Shown here: positions 17,630-26,379 of the stretch, piece after piece
Position numbering within the stretch: position 1 is the stretch's first letter
Layout: the number at the start of each line of letters is the position of its first letter
Assembly (NCBI RefSeq): GCF_001425605.1
Contig: NZ_LMRG01000031.1
Span: forward strand, 173,530-237,529
Direction: 5' to 3'
DNA: 64,000 nucleotides
Source: Rhizobium sp. Leaf453
Lineage (GTDB): Bacteria > Pseudomonadota > Alphaproteobacteria > Rhizobiales > Rhizobiaceae
Notes under the pieces: model-generated
The model's database searches: none
Seen by the model: the letters and a program-made list of their open reading frames with translations, nothing else
What the model was told of the DNA's origin: nothing
Position numbers and translations under genes: made by a program

Positions 17630-18510
17630 CGGCTTTCTCCCGAGGACAGGCGGCTGGTGACGCGGAAATAGGCCAGGCAGAAGATCGACAGGAAGATACA
17701 GATCAGCACGGCGCGCGCAGCCCCTTCCCCGTATTTCTTCGATCCGATCGCCGTGTGATAGGTGTCGATGATCATCGTCGTGGTCTCGCCGCTCGGCCCG
17801 CCGCGCGTCAGGATCCAGATGATGTCGAAGGAATTGAACGTCGCGATCAGCGACAGCATCGACATGGTTATCAGCGATGGGACGAGCAGCGGCAGGGTAA
17901 TGCGGCGGAAGCGGTAGAACCGCCCTGCCCCATCCGTCCATGCGGCCTCATAGAGATCCTGCGGGATCGCCTGCATGGCGGCCAGCATGTAGAGCGTCAC
18001 CAGCGGCACACCGATCCAGACGTCGGTGATGATCGTTGCCCAGAAGGCGGTCGAACCCTGCGCAAGAAAGGCGACCGGGCTATCGACAAAGCCGAAGCGC
18101 TGCAACAGGCCGGAAATCATCCCGAACTGACCGTTGTACATCCAGCCCCACATGAAGATGCCGATGGCCATCGGCACGATCCATGGCGGCATGGTCAGCA
18201 CGCGAAACAGCGCCCGGCCGGGAACGGCGGCATTGAGCATCGAGGCCCCGAAGACGCCGATAATCATCTTGATGGAGACCGAGAAGAAGGTCCAGATGAA
18301 GGTGCGGATAATAACTTCCGCGAACGTGTCGTTGAAGATCTTCTCGTAATTGACCCAGCCGACCCAGTTCGTCGTCTTCTTCAGCGACGCGTCTGTGAAG
18401 GACAGGATGAAGGTGTCGACCAGCGGATAGGCCACGATCACCGTGACATAGAGTACGGCCGGCAGCAGAAGCATCCAGGCGAAGATGAGAGTGCTGCGTT
18501 GAACGTTCAT
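17626..18510 (-). CDS. ABC sugar transporter permease (MalF/UgpA type)
   Basis: A 294-residue inner-membrane permease with six hydrophobic segments. The EAA loop reads DLYEAAWTDGAGRFYRFRRITLPLLVPS. AAGGGGCTGGAG before the ATG at 18510 supports the start. It partners with the coupled MalG-type permease. It follows the Gfo/Idh/MocA gene by 13 bp. Confidence 0.9.
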   Translation of the reverse strand: MNVQRSTLIFAWMLLLPAVLYVTVIVAYPLVDTFILSFTDASLKKTTNWVGWVNYEKIFNDTFAEVIIRTFIWTFFSVSIKMIIGVFGASMLNAAVPGRALFRVLTMPPWIVPMAIGIFMWGWMYNGQFGMISGLLQRFGFVDSPVAFLAQGSTAFWATIITDVWIGVPLVTLYMLAAMQAIPQDLYEAAWTDGAGRFYRFRRITLPLLVPSLITMSMLSLIATFNSFDIIWILTRGGPSGETTTMIIDTYHTAIGSKKYGEGAARAVLICIFLSIFCLAYFRVTSRLSSGESR

Positions 18511-18523
18511 CTCCAGCCCCTTC

Positions 18524-19681
18524 TCAAGCCGCGCGGGAATGAAGGGCTTCGTCGAAGCGGTCCCAGACGGGCCGCAGATCGACGACGCTGCGCTTGCGGC
18601 GGGCTTCGTCCATCGACAGAGCGAGGATTCCGGCCTCCAGCGCATCGAGTGTCGAAACCGGCAGTGCCCGGCCGTCGCGTACATGGCCGATGATATCCGT
18701 CGCCATCTGCTCGTCGGCACCGTAATGCTGCGAGAGCGCGGTCGCCTGATACTTGTTCTCGATGACCTTCTTGCCGGTCAGTTGCTCATGGACGTCGAAG
18801 TAACCGCGAATGAAATCGCCCTCGGCCATGCCGCGCGAGCCGATGATGCAGAAGCGGCGGAACTGGTCGGGCACGTTGAGATTGGTGTGGAAGTTCATGC
18901 CGACGCCATTGGCATATTCGACGATGGCAACCTGATAGTCGATGATGTCGCCGTCGCTGTCGAAAACCTTGTCGGAGCCCATCCAGCCGCTCGGCTTGCG
19001 GTGGAAGAGTTCGAGATCGTTGATGCCCTCGCGGGCCGGATCGTTGGCGGGCGTGAAGCTCTTGCGGCCGCCGAAGCTTGCCACCCGCTCCGGCCGTGCG
19101 CCGACGATGCCGTTGTAGAGATCGAGGTCGTGGCAGCATTTTTCCAGCATGAAACTGCCGGAATAACGCTCGTAGCGGCGCCAGTCGCGCATGAAAAATG
19201 CCCCGTGATAGGGCTCGATATGCTCGGACGCCTCGATCGAAACGATCTGGCCGAGCTTTCCGGACGCCTGCGCGGCACGCAGGTCGCGGTACATCGGCGC
19301 GTAACGCAGAACGAGACCGACCATCAGCCGCTCATGGCCGAATTTTGCCATCAGCCTAGCCAGCTCGATGCTCTCCTCGACCGTCGCGACGATCGGCTTC
19401 TCGCTGAATACCTTCAGCCCCGACTCCAGACCGGTGCGGATATGATCGAGATGCATGTGATTGGGCGAGCCGATCATCAGCAGATCGAGCTTCTCGTTGG
19501 CAATCAGGTCTTCAGGGGTCTCGTAGGCCGTACCGGGAGAAATGCCCTTTTCCAAAAGACCAGGCAAACCGGCCGGATGGGGATCGACGTAACCGGCGAT
19601 CTCGAAGCTTTCATCCATGACCTTGAAGACATGACCCAGATAGCCAAGACGGAATCCGAGCCCGATAATGCCCACTTTCAT
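18524..19681 (-). CDS. Gfo/Idh/MocA family oxidoreductase
   Basis: A 385-residue oxidoreductase with the N-terminal Rossmann motif GIIGLGFRLGYLG and the EKP motif (VFSEKPIVAT, near residue 94) that helps hold NAD(P) and substrate. The C-terminal half contains the conserved active-site segment with EKCCHDLDLYNGIVG. Enzymes of this family oxidise or reduce sugars, sugar acids or inositols; some act in glycoside cleavage by an oxidative mechanism. It is the first gene of the ABC operon and lies directly below the second TGAAA/TTTCA palindrome. Confidence 0.88.
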   Translation of the reverse strand: MKVGIIGLGFRLGYLGHVFKVMDESFEIAGYVDPHPAGLPGLLEKGISPGTAYETPEDLIANEKLDLLMIGSPNHMHLDHIRTGLESGLKVFSEKPIVATVEESIELARLMAKFGHERLMVGLVLRYAPMYRDLRAAQASGKLGQIVSIEASEHIEPYHGAFFMRDWRRYERYSGSFMLEKCCHDLDLYNGIVGARPERVASFGGRKSFTPANDPAREGINDLELFHRKPSGWMGSDKVFDSDGDIIDYQVAIVEYANGVGMNFHTNLNVPDQFRRFCIIGSRGMAEGDFIRGYFDVHEQLTGKKVIENKYQATALSQHYGADEQMATDIIGHVRDGRALPVSTLDALEAGILALSMDEARRKRSVVDLRPVWDRFDEALHSRAA

Positions 19682-19771
19682 TCTACTGGTATTCCCCGTT
19701 TATTGTCGTAATTTATTTTCTCAGACTGAGACAGATTTTCACCGTCGTCAACTGAAATCCGCGAAAATCTT

Positions 19772-19794
19772 CGATTTATGAAATTCATTTTCAT
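19772..19794. promoter_or_regulatory. Candidate RpiR operator, copy 2
   Basis: CGATTTATGAAA is repeated here exactly as in copy 1 at 11053-11064. The core ATGAAATTCATTTTCAT (19778-19794) has 6-bp arms ATGAAA and TTTCAT. It is 97 bp upstream of the oxidoreductase that opens the ABC operon. A further palindrome, TCTCAGACTGAGA (19719-19731), lies between it and the start codon. Confidence 0.6.
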
Positions 19795-19860
19795 GAACGG
19801 GCAATTTCGGGATCAAAGACCACCTGCGGAATTGGTATTTCATGAACCGCTCCGAAACGA

Positions 19861-19890
19861 CAAAACCCCGCCTTTTACGGCAGGGTTTTG
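19861..19890 (-). terminator. Rho-independent terminator of ABC-F gene
   Basis: CAAAACCCCGCC (19861-19872) pairs with GGCAGGGTTTTG (19879-19890) with one mismatch. On the minus strand the stem ends in GGGGTTTTG, about 50 bp after the ABC-F stop. Confidence 0.75.
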
Positions 19891-19941
19891 CAAGTTTCGG
19901 CTGCGGGCACTCGTCCAGCCGATCGATACGGCGACGCAATT

Positions 19942-21468
19942 TCAGCCGTGATTTGCCATCGCCGCGAAAAAGCTTTCCGGCGTTTCGACCTCGATGAGCT
20001 TCTGTTTTTCGATCAGCCAGAAGCGATTGCCGACAGAGCGAATGAAACTGCGGTCATGCGACACCAGAAGGCAACTCGCCTGATGCGCCATCAGCTCTGC
20101 CTCCAGCGCCTCCTGCCCGTCGATATCCAGATGGTTGGTCGGCTCGTCGAGCAGGTAGAAGTTGGGATTGGTCAGCCGCAGAACCAGCATGCCCAGCCGC
20201 GCCTTCTGTCCGCCGGATAATTGACCGATCGGCCGGCTTTGCATCTCGATCGATATGCCGGCACCCGCCAGCAGCGAACGCGCCCGCTGATCACCGACAT
20301 CGAAGCCTCGGATGATCGTGTTCATCGGCGTATCCGTCTCCCTGAGATCGGCAAGCGCCTGATCGCCATAGCCCAGCACCAGCGACGGCGTCGCCTTGAT
20401 GCCATCCTGCTGCGTCTCTGGTTGCCCGATCGCCTTGCGCAGCATGGCGACAAGCCGGGTCTTGCCGGCACCATTGTCACCGAGCAGAACGATCCGGTCA
20501 CCCTGGCAGATGAACTGCTTGCCGGTCCTGAACAGAAGCGCGCCATCCGGCGTCTCGACACTCGCATCGTCCAGCGTTACCAGCACCTTTGCATGCGTGC
20601 CGCGATTGGCGAGCCGGATGGCGCCAGCGGAGCGCTCGAGATGCGCGGGCTTGGCCGCGTCCTCCAGCTTGTCCGCCCTTTGCTTCAGCTGTTTGGTCTT
20701 CACGACCAGCAGGTCGCTGCCGGAATTGATGCCGATATTGTTGAGCTTGGCCGCCTGCCGCCGCAACTCGTCAGCAACCTTCATGTCGCGCTGATAGCGG
20801 CGCTCGTCGGACGCATCCACCTCGTCCAGCGCCAGCCGCGCCCGGCTATAAGGCATCGAAAAGACCTGCGATTGCTCGGGCCGCAGGAACAATGTCCGGT
20901 TGGTCACGGTATCGAGAAAGGCACGGTCATGGCTGGAGAGGATGACGGGAACATCGCGCGGCAGAGCATTCAGCCAGCCTTCCAGCATGGCAATCTTGCC
21001 GAGATCGAGATGATTGGTCGGCTCGTCGAGCATCAGCACGTCGGGCTCCGTCACCCAGACGCGAGCCAGCAAAGCGATCCGCTGCCAGCCGCCGCTCAGC
21101 TGTTTCATCAGCCGTTCCCGGAGCACATCAGGGACTTCGAGCGATTCCAGCACGACATCGGCGCGCCAGCTTTCGTTTTCCCGCTGGTCGGCCGGCAGTG
21201 CGTCCAGAACGGCATCGCGAAACGTCATGTCCAGCAATCGGGGCGCCACATCCTGCTCGACATACCCGATGGTCAGGCCGCGTGCCTTGGTGATGTCGCC
21301 CTCGCCGGGCTCGAGCGTGCCCGCAAGGCAACGAAATAGGGTGGATTTGCCCCTGCCATTGGCCGCGACAAGGCCGATGCGATCGCCGGTATTGATGACG
21401 AGATTGAGCTTGGAGAACAGAGGTGCGCTCAGCGTGATGCCAAGATTGCGGATATTGATAAGGGTCAT
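19942..21468 (-). CDS. ABC-F family ATPase
   Basis: A 508-residue protein with two ABC ATPase domains and no membrane segments, the form of ABC-F translation factors that bind the ribosome. Domain 1: Walker A AANGRGKST, signature LSGGWQRIALLARV, Walker B VLMLDEPTNHLD. A charged linker lies at about 220-310. Domain 2: Walker A GDNGAGKT, signature LSGGQKARLGM, Walker B LLDEPTNHLD. Walker A of domain 1 has Ala-Asn where Gly-Pro is usual. The ATG at 21468 (MTLINIRNLG) is the family start. The distinct linker suggests a specialised or resistance-type member; specificity is not assigned. Confidence 0.88.
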   Translation of the reverse strand: MTLINIRNLGITLSAPLFSKLNLVINTGDRIGLVAANGRGKSTLFRCLAGTLEPGEGDITKARGLTIGYVEQDVAPRLLDMTFRDAVLDALPADQRENESWRADVVLESLEVPDVLRERLMKQLSGGWQRIALLARVWVTEPDVLMLDEPTNHLDLGKIAMLEGWLNALPRDVPVILSSHDRAFLDTVTNRTLFLRPEQSQVFSMPYSRARLALDEVDASDERRYQRDMKVADELRRQAAKLNNIGINSGSDLLVVKTKQLKQRADKLEDAAKPAHLERSAGAIRLANRGTHAKVLVTLDDASVETPDGALLFRTGKQFICQGDRIVLLGDNGAGKTRLVAMLRKAIGQPETQQDGIKATPSLVLGYGDQALADLRETDTPMNTIIRGFDVGDQRARSLLAGAGISIEMQSRPIGQLSGGQKARLGMLVLRLTNPNFYLLDEPTNHLDIDGQEALEAELMAHQASCLLVSHDRSFIRSVGNRFWLIEKQKLIEVETPESFFAAMANHG

Positions 21469-21856
21469 GATCGGTCTCTGATCTTGCCGCGCACGCGTCC
21501 ATCGAGGGAACTCAGCCATCATCGATGCGATGCGTATACTGCGGCGAAAATAAAAGCAGCCACCCAAACCATCAGGCCTGGCGCTGCGGTGCCACGAAGG
21601 GCAGACCGGAAAGCGTCTTTAAAGAAACAGTTTCAGGTCAGCCCTGCAAACGCATTTGCAGGGCATTGACGGGGCCACGCTGGCGATGGTGCCGGAAATA
21701 TGTCGTCATAGCGCAGCCCTCCTTTCTTGATCAGATGGAAAAGCGCATAGCATTGCGCGGCCGAAAAGACAATCATTACCGAAAATGCCGCCTGGGATAT
21801 GCTGCACCGACCTTCTTCTAGGCGCGTGTTCGATCGCGGACAGAGATGGAAATTAC
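21469..21856. other. 388-bp gene-free region with perfect hairpin
   Basis: No convincing gene is seen. The notable element is a perfect 10-bp stem, GCCCTGCAAA (21641-21650) and TTTGCAGGGC (21655-21664), with the loop CGCA. It is not followed by a T-tract and does not stand at a gene end. The region must hold the promoter of the leftward ABC-F gene and possibly that of the small rightward gene. Confidence 0.5.
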
Positions 21857-22168
21857 ATGTGGACGGAAACAGTTCGATATCTATCTGATGATGAAAAACG
21901 CTGGCTGCGTAAACTTGGTAACTGGTCGGAAGATTATCTGAGCGAGATTCAAATTAGACAATTTCGGATCGATAACGCGTATACGATCAAGAATGCGCTG
22001 ATCGAAAATGCTCCCATGAAACTGGTCACCTCCGAACTATCCCACGATGAGGATGGAGCACTATTGGATGTGATCCTTTACAAGACGGATGCGGGAGGTT
22101 TCGGGGAGTTGGAGTTCAATCGCCTGGACACCAAGCAATTGATCCGCCTTCCAACTGCGAAAGGCTGA
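21857..22168 (+). CDS. Hypothetical small protein, orphan
   Basis: About 103 residues (MWTETVRYLSDDEKRWLRKL at the start). It is acidic, has no signal peptide or membrane segment, and has an N-terminal helical part followed by strands (GALLDVILYKTDAGGFGELEFNRLD). The layout recalls small immunity-type or DUF proteins ending in ELE.xR.D, but I do not recognise a family with confidence. Its sequence is visibly more AT-rich than its neighbours, which hints at horizontal origin. A weak GATGGA ribosome site precedes the ATG. A longer start at 21785 is possible but looks non-coding. Confidence 0.5.
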   Translation: MWTETVRYLSDDEKRWLRKLGNWSEDYLSEIQIRQFRIDNAYTIKNALIENAPMKLVTSELSHDEDGALLDVILYKTDAGGFGELEFNRLDTKQLIRLPTAKG

Positions 22169-22236
22169 TGCACGAATTTCGAGCTAAGTTCATATTGTCG
22201 AATGAACATTCGAGAAAACGAATGCCGTATCGATGA

Positions 22237-22260
22237 ATGCCGGGGGATTTCCCCCCCGGA
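22237..22260. terminator. Hairpin after second ABC-F gene
   Basis: CCGGGGG and CCCCCGG can form a G/C-only stem 25 bp beyond the stop of the leftward ABC-F gene. It lacks a T-tract; termination is suggested only by position. Confidence 0.35.
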
Positions 22261-22284
22261 TGAGAATGCCTTTCGCGGAGAGGC

Positions 22285-23907
22285 TTACCCCCGCAGGCCG
22301 GGCGCCTCGTGGCCGGTGCGGGCTACATATTCCGTGTAGCCGCCGCCATATTCGTGGATGCCGTCCGGGGTCAATTCCAGCACCCGGTTTGACAGGGCGC
22401 CGAGGAAATGCCGGTCGTGGGATACGAACAGCATCGTGCCTTCATATTCCGACAGGGCCTTGATCAGCATTTCCTTGGTGTCGAGGTCCAGGTGGTTGGT
22501 CGGCTCGTCGAGAACCAGCAGGTTCGGCGGATCGAACAGCATCTTCGCCATGACCAGCCGTGCCTTCTCGCCACCGGAAAGCACGCGGCACTTCTTCTCC
22601 ACGTCATCACCGGAGAAGCCGAAACAACCGGCGAGTGCACGCAATGGCGCCTGTCCGGCGCGCGGGAAGGACTCTTCCAGCCATTCGAGAATGGTCAGGT
22701 CACCATCGAGGACATCCATGGCGTGCTGGGCGAAATAGCCCATCTTGACGCTGGCGCCCAGCGCAACGCTGCCCTGATCCGGATCGGTCGAGCCGGTCAC
22801 AAGTTTCAGGAGCGTCGATTTGCCGGCGCCGTTGATGCCCATGATACACCAGCGCTCCTTGCGCCGCACCATGAAGTCGAGGCCTTCGTAGATCGTCCGG
22901 CTGCCATAGCTCTTGTAGACATTCTTCAGGTTGATCACGTCTTCACCGGAGCGCGGTGCCGGCAGGAAGTCGAAGGCGACGACCTGGCGGCGCTTGGGCG
23001 GTTCGACCCGCTCGATCTTGTCGAGCTTCTTCACCCGGCTCTGCACCTGCGCAGCATGGGACGCACGGGCCTTGAAACGTTCGATGAACTTGATTTCCTT
23101 GGCCAGCATCGCTTGCTGGCGCTCGAACTGGGCAAGCTGGTGCTTCTCGTTCAGCGCCCGCTGCTGTTCATAGAAGGCATAGTCGCCGGAATAGCTGTTG
23201 AGACCGCCGGCGTCGATTTCAATGATCTTGTTGACGAGGCGGTTCATGAACTCGCGGTCGTGCGAGGTCATCAGCAGCGCGCCGTCGTAGTTCTTGAGAA
23301 AATCCTCAAGCCAGATCAGGCTTTCCAGATCCAGATGGTTGCTCGGTTCGTCGAGTAGCATCACGTCCGGGCGCATGAGCAGGATGCGGGCAAGCGCCAC
23401 GCGCATCTTCCAGCCGCCCGATAGCGCGCCGACATCGCCGTCCATCATTTCTTCGCTGAAGCTCAGGCCCGCCAGAACCTCGCGCGCGCGGCCTTCCAAA
23501 GCATAGCCGTCCAGTTCCTCGTAGCGCGCCTGCACTTCGCCGTAACGCTCGATGATCGCATCCATCTCGTCCAGCCGGTCGGGATCGACCATGGCGGTTT
23601 CGAGTTCGTGCAGTTCGGCAGCAACCACGCTGACCGGGCCGGCACCGTCCATCACCTCGGCAACGGCGCTGCGCCCCGCCATTTCGCCGACATCCTGGTT
23701 GAAATAGCCGACGGTCACGCCCTTTTCGACCGCGACCTGACCTTCGTCGGGCTGTTCCTCACCGGTGACCATCCGGAAGATCGTCGTCTTTCCGGCGCCG
23801 TTCGGGCCGACGAGGCCGATCTTCTCGCCCTTGTTGAGCGCGGCGGAAGCCTCGATGAACAGGATGCGGTGGCTCAGCTGCTTGCTGATGTTTTCAATGC
23901 GGATCAT
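22285..23907 (-). CDS. ABC-F family ATPase
   Basis: A 540-residue double ABC ATPase without membrane segments. Domain 1: Walker A GPNGAGKTT, signature LSGGWKMRVALARI, Walker B MLLDEPSNHLD. The inter-domain linker at about 240-315 is rich in charged helices (KEIKFIERFKARASHAAQVQSRVKKLDKIE), the region that reaches the ribosomal P-site in this family. Domain 2: Walker A GINGAGKST, signature LSGGEKARLVMAKM, Walker B LVLDEPTNHLD. It resembles housekeeping ABC-F proteins of the YbiT type more than the neighbouring one does. It diverges from pepT. Confidence 0.9.
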   Translation of the reverse strand: MIRIENISKQLSHRILFIEASAALNKGEKIGLVGPNGAGKTTIFRMVTGEEQPDEGQVAVEKGVTVGYFNQDVGEMAGRSAVAEVMDGAGPVSVVAAELHELETAMVDPDRLDEMDAIIERYGEVQARYEELDGYALEGRAREVLAGLSFSEEMMDGDVGALSGGWKMRVALARILLMRPDVMLLDEPSNHLDLESLIWLEDFLKNYDGALLMTSHDREFMNRLVNKIIEIDAGGLNSYSGDYAFYEQQRALNEKHQLAQFERQQAMLAKEIKFIERFKARASHAAQVQSRVKKLDKIERVEPPKRRQVVAFDFLPAPRSGEDVINLKNVYKSYGSRTIYEGLDFMVRRKERWCIMGINGAGKSTLLKLVTGSTDPDQGSVALGASVKMGYFAQHAMDVLDGDLTILEWLEESFPRAGQAPLRALAGCFGFSGDDVEKKCRVLSGGEKARLVMAKMLFDPPNLLVLDEPTNHLDLDTKEMLIKALSEYEGTMLFVSHDRHFLGALSNRVLELTPDGIHEYGGGYTEYVARTGHEAPGLRG

Positions 23908-24083
23908 GTGCGTAGGGTGTCCAGAAACGTTTCGGCGCCCTTATGCCACGTGTCTCGCCGAATGTCGCAGGCTTTTTCGCACTGCAATATCGGACTTTCG
24001 ACGGGCTTTTTCGCGGCTGCATCTTCACGGTGCCGCGCACGGGGGCTACAGAGGGGCACCTGCCGCATGCAATGGAGCCTGCC

Positions 24084-25316
24084 ATGACCGATACCGTTCT
24101 CGATCGCTTCCTTCGCTACGTCGTCATCGACACGCAATCCGATCCGACATCTTCGGCGCAACCCTCCACCGAAAAGCAGAAGAACCTCGGCCGTCTGCTG
24201 GTCGCGGAATTGCTGGCCATGGGACTGACGGACGCCCATATGGACGAGCATGGTTATGTCTACGCGACGGTTCCCGCCAATACCGACAAGGATGTGCCGG
24301 TCATCTGCTTCTGCTCGCATATGGATACGGCACCGGATTTCACCGGCACCAATGTGAAGCCGAACATCATCCGCAACTATGCCGGCGGCGACATCCAGCT
24401 TACGGGCGATCCGCAGCAGGTGATCCGCGTCAGCGAACATCCGGCACTGCGCGACCAGATCGGCAACGACATCATCACCACGGATGGCACGACGCTGCTC
24501 GGCGCCGACGATAAGGCCGGGCTTGCCGAAATCATCACCGCCGCGCAATTCCTCATCGACAATCCCGACATCAAGCACGGCACGATCAAGCTGCTCTTGA
24601 CGGTGGACGAGGAGATCGGCCGCGGCGTCGACAAGGTGGACCTGAAAAAGCTTGGCGCGCGCTTTGCCTATACGATGGACGGTGAGACTGCCGGCCATAT
24701 CGAGGATGAGACCTTTTCAGCCGACGGCGTCGAGATCACCATCCAGGGCGTCGCCATTCATCCAGGCTTTGCCAAGGGCAGGATGGAAAATGCCATCAAG
24801 ATCGCCGGCGCGATCATCGACCGCCTGCCGAAACACCTCTCGCCGGAACGCACCGACGGCAAGGACGGCTTCATCCATCCGACCGGCGTAACCGGCTCGA
24901 TGGAAAAAGCAACGATCGGCCTGATCGTCCGCGACTTCAACGACGCCGGTCTTGCTGAGAAAGAAGCCCTAATCCACGAGATCGTCGCCGATGTCATGCC
25001 GGATTATCCGGGCTCCACCTGCAATGTCGAGGTCAAGCAACAATACCGGAACATGAAGGTGGTTCTCGACCGGCATCCGGAAATCATGGAAAACGCGCTG
25101 GAAGCCGTCCGCCGCGCCGGCATGGAGCCGGTGCGCGGCAGTATTCGTGGCGGCACGGACGGCTCGCGCCTCTCCTTCATGGGCCTGCCCTGCCCCAACA
25201 TCTTCGCCGGCGGCCACGCCTTCCACTCGCCGCTCGAATGGGTGAGCCGTCAGGACATGGAAAAGGCGGTCAAGACGATCGTCGAACTGGCGAAAATCTG
25301 GGAAAAGCGCGCCTGA
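24084..25316 (+). CDS. pepT: Peptidase T (tripeptide aminopeptidase)
   Basis: A 410-residue M20 family zinc peptidase releasing the N-terminal residue of tripeptides in the cytoplasm. Metal and catalytic motifs are in order: SHMDTAPD (about 79), GADDKAGLAEI (about 140), TVDEEIGRGVD with the catalytic Glu (about 174), MDGET (about 197) and the late GGHAFHSPLEWV. RGGTDGSRLSFMGLPCPNIFAGG is diagnostic of PepT. GGAG seven bases before the ATG at 24084 decides the start over ATGs further upstream. It converges on the gluconolactonase-like gene with a 9-bp gap. Confidence 0.95.
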   Translation: MTDTVLDRFLRYVVIDTQSDPTSSAQPSTEKQKNLGRLLVAELLAMGLTDAHMDEHGYVYATVPANTDKDVPVICFCSHMDTAPDFTGTNVKPNIIRNYAGGDIQLTGDPQQVIRVSEHPALRDQIGNDIITTDGTTLLGADDKAGLAEIITAAQFLIDNPDIKHGTIKLLLTVDEEIGRGVDKVDLKKLGARFAYTMDGETAGHIEDETFSADGVEITIQGVAIHPGFAKGRMENAIKIAGAIIDRLPKHLSPERTDGKDGFIHPTGVTGSMEKATIGLIVRDFNDAGLAEKEALIHEIVADVMPDYPGSTCNVEVKQQYRNMKVVLDRHPEIMENALEAVRRAGMEPVRGSIRGGTDGSRLSFMGLPCPNIFAGGHAFHSPLEWVSRQDMEKAVKTIVELAKIWEKRA

Positions 25317-25325
25317 CGGCTCCGC

Positions 25326-26252
25326 TCACCCGAGCTTCGACCCGTTTGCCGTGACATAGGCAGCGTAAAGCGAGGTCGTGCCGGTGATGAACAGCCGGTT
25401 CCGCCGCGCGCCGCCGAAGGTGACGTTCGAAACAATCTCCGGGATGAGTATCTTGCCGATCAGCGTTCCATCCGGATCATAGCAATGGACGCCATCGGCA
25501 GCGCTTGCCCAGATCCGGCCGGTGCGGTCAATGCGGAAACCGTCGAACATGCCACTGGTGCAGGTGGCGAACACCTCACCACCGGACAGAGTCCCCGTAT
25601 CTGAAACGGAAAGACGCCGGATGTGGCGCGGGCCGTTTTCGAGATGGCTGGCACCGGTATCAGCGATGTAGAGATGCCGCTCGTCCGGCGAGAAGGCCAG
25701 GCCGTTCGGCTTCTCAAAATCGTCGGCAACCTTGGTAATGGCTCCGGACTTCGGATCGACGCGATAGACGTTGCAGGCGCCGATCTCCTCGTCGCCATAC
25801 TCGCCTTCATAATCATGCATGATCCCGTAGGACGGGTCGGTGAACCAGATGGAATCGTCGGATTTCACCACGACATCGTTGGGCGAATTGAAGCGCTTTC
25901 CTTCGAAGCGATCGGCAATCACCGTCACCGTGCCGTCGAACTCCGTCCGCGTCACCCGCCGTGTCAGGTGTTCGCAGGTCACCATGCGCCCGTGGTTATC
26001 GACGGTATTGCCATTGGAATTGTTGGAGGGTTGACGGAAGACGGAGACCGCACCGCTGGTCTCGTCAAAGCGCAGCATCCGGTTGTTGGGAATATCCGAG
26101 CAGACGAGATAGCGGCCCGCCCCAAACCAGGCCGGACCTTCCAGCCAGCGCCCACCCGTCCACAGCCGCTCGACCCGCGCATGGCCAACGAAGCAGGCCC
26201 CGAAACGCGGATCCAGAGCCTCGAATCCCGTTCCCTCGACTTCTCCGAACAT
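25326..26252 (-). CDS. SMP-30/gluconolactonase family protein
   Basis: A 308-residue beta-propeller of the SMP-30/gluconolactonase/LRE family. Family positions are seen in EGPAWFGAGRYLVCSDI (metal-ligand Glu near the start), FNSPNDVVVKSDDSIWFTDPSYGI (Asn ligand) and FSPDERHLYIADT (Asp ligand). It would hydrolyse an aldonolactone to the free acid, feeding the idonate/gluconate genes next door. The ATG at 26252 has GGGAGAGAG upstream. Transcription is divergent from the LacI-type repressor, with an operator-like site between them, so it is probably part of that regulon. There is no signal peptide, so it acts in the cytoplasm. Confidence 0.87.
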   Translation of the reverse strand: MFGEVEGTGFEALDPRFGACFVGHARVERLWTGGRWLEGPAWFGAGRYLVCSDIPNNRMLRFDETSGAVSVFRQPSNNSNGNTVDNHGRMVTCEHLTRRVTRTEFDGTVTVIADRFEGKRFNSPNDVVVKSDDSIWFTDPSYGIMHDYEGEYGDEEIGACNVYRVDPKSGAITKVADDFEKPNGLAFSPDERHLYIADTGASHLENGPRHIRRLSVSDTGTLSGGEVFATCTSGMFDGFRIDRTGRIWASAADGVHCYDPDGTLIGKILIPEIVSNVTFGGARRNRLFITGTTSLYAAYVTANGSKLG

Positions 26253-26300
26253 AGTCTCTCTCCCTGATGATTCCTGTGCCGTATCATGACCGACGGGCAG

Positions 26301-26329
26301 TTGTTTCTTACCGATGATAGCGATAACAT
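26301..26329. promoter_or_regulatory. Promoter with GntR/IdnR-like operator, imperfect copy
   Basis: TTGTTT (26301-26306) and TAACAT (26324-26329) stand 17 bases apart as a candidate promoter for the LacI-type gene. The 16-mer ATGATAGCGATAACAT (26314-26329) matches the core ATGTTATCGATAACAT of the two perfect downstream operators at 14 of 16 positions; only the left half is degenerate. It suggests weaker autoregulation and control of the divergent gluconolactonase gene. Confidence 0.6.
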
Positions 26330-26379
26330 ATCCGGCAATAAACAGGTTTTTGCGACGATCCTGGGGACGGAAACAAACA

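Noticed and set aside
19838..19846. TTTCATGAA as a third RpiR site
   Set aside because: It lacks the CGATTTATGAAA word and the symmetric spacing of the other two.
21525..21821. A 98-codon plus-strand frame beginning with CVYCGENK
   Set aside because: It has one Cys-rich start but no ribosome site, no continued protein-like pattern and it crosses the hairpin; not supported as a gene.
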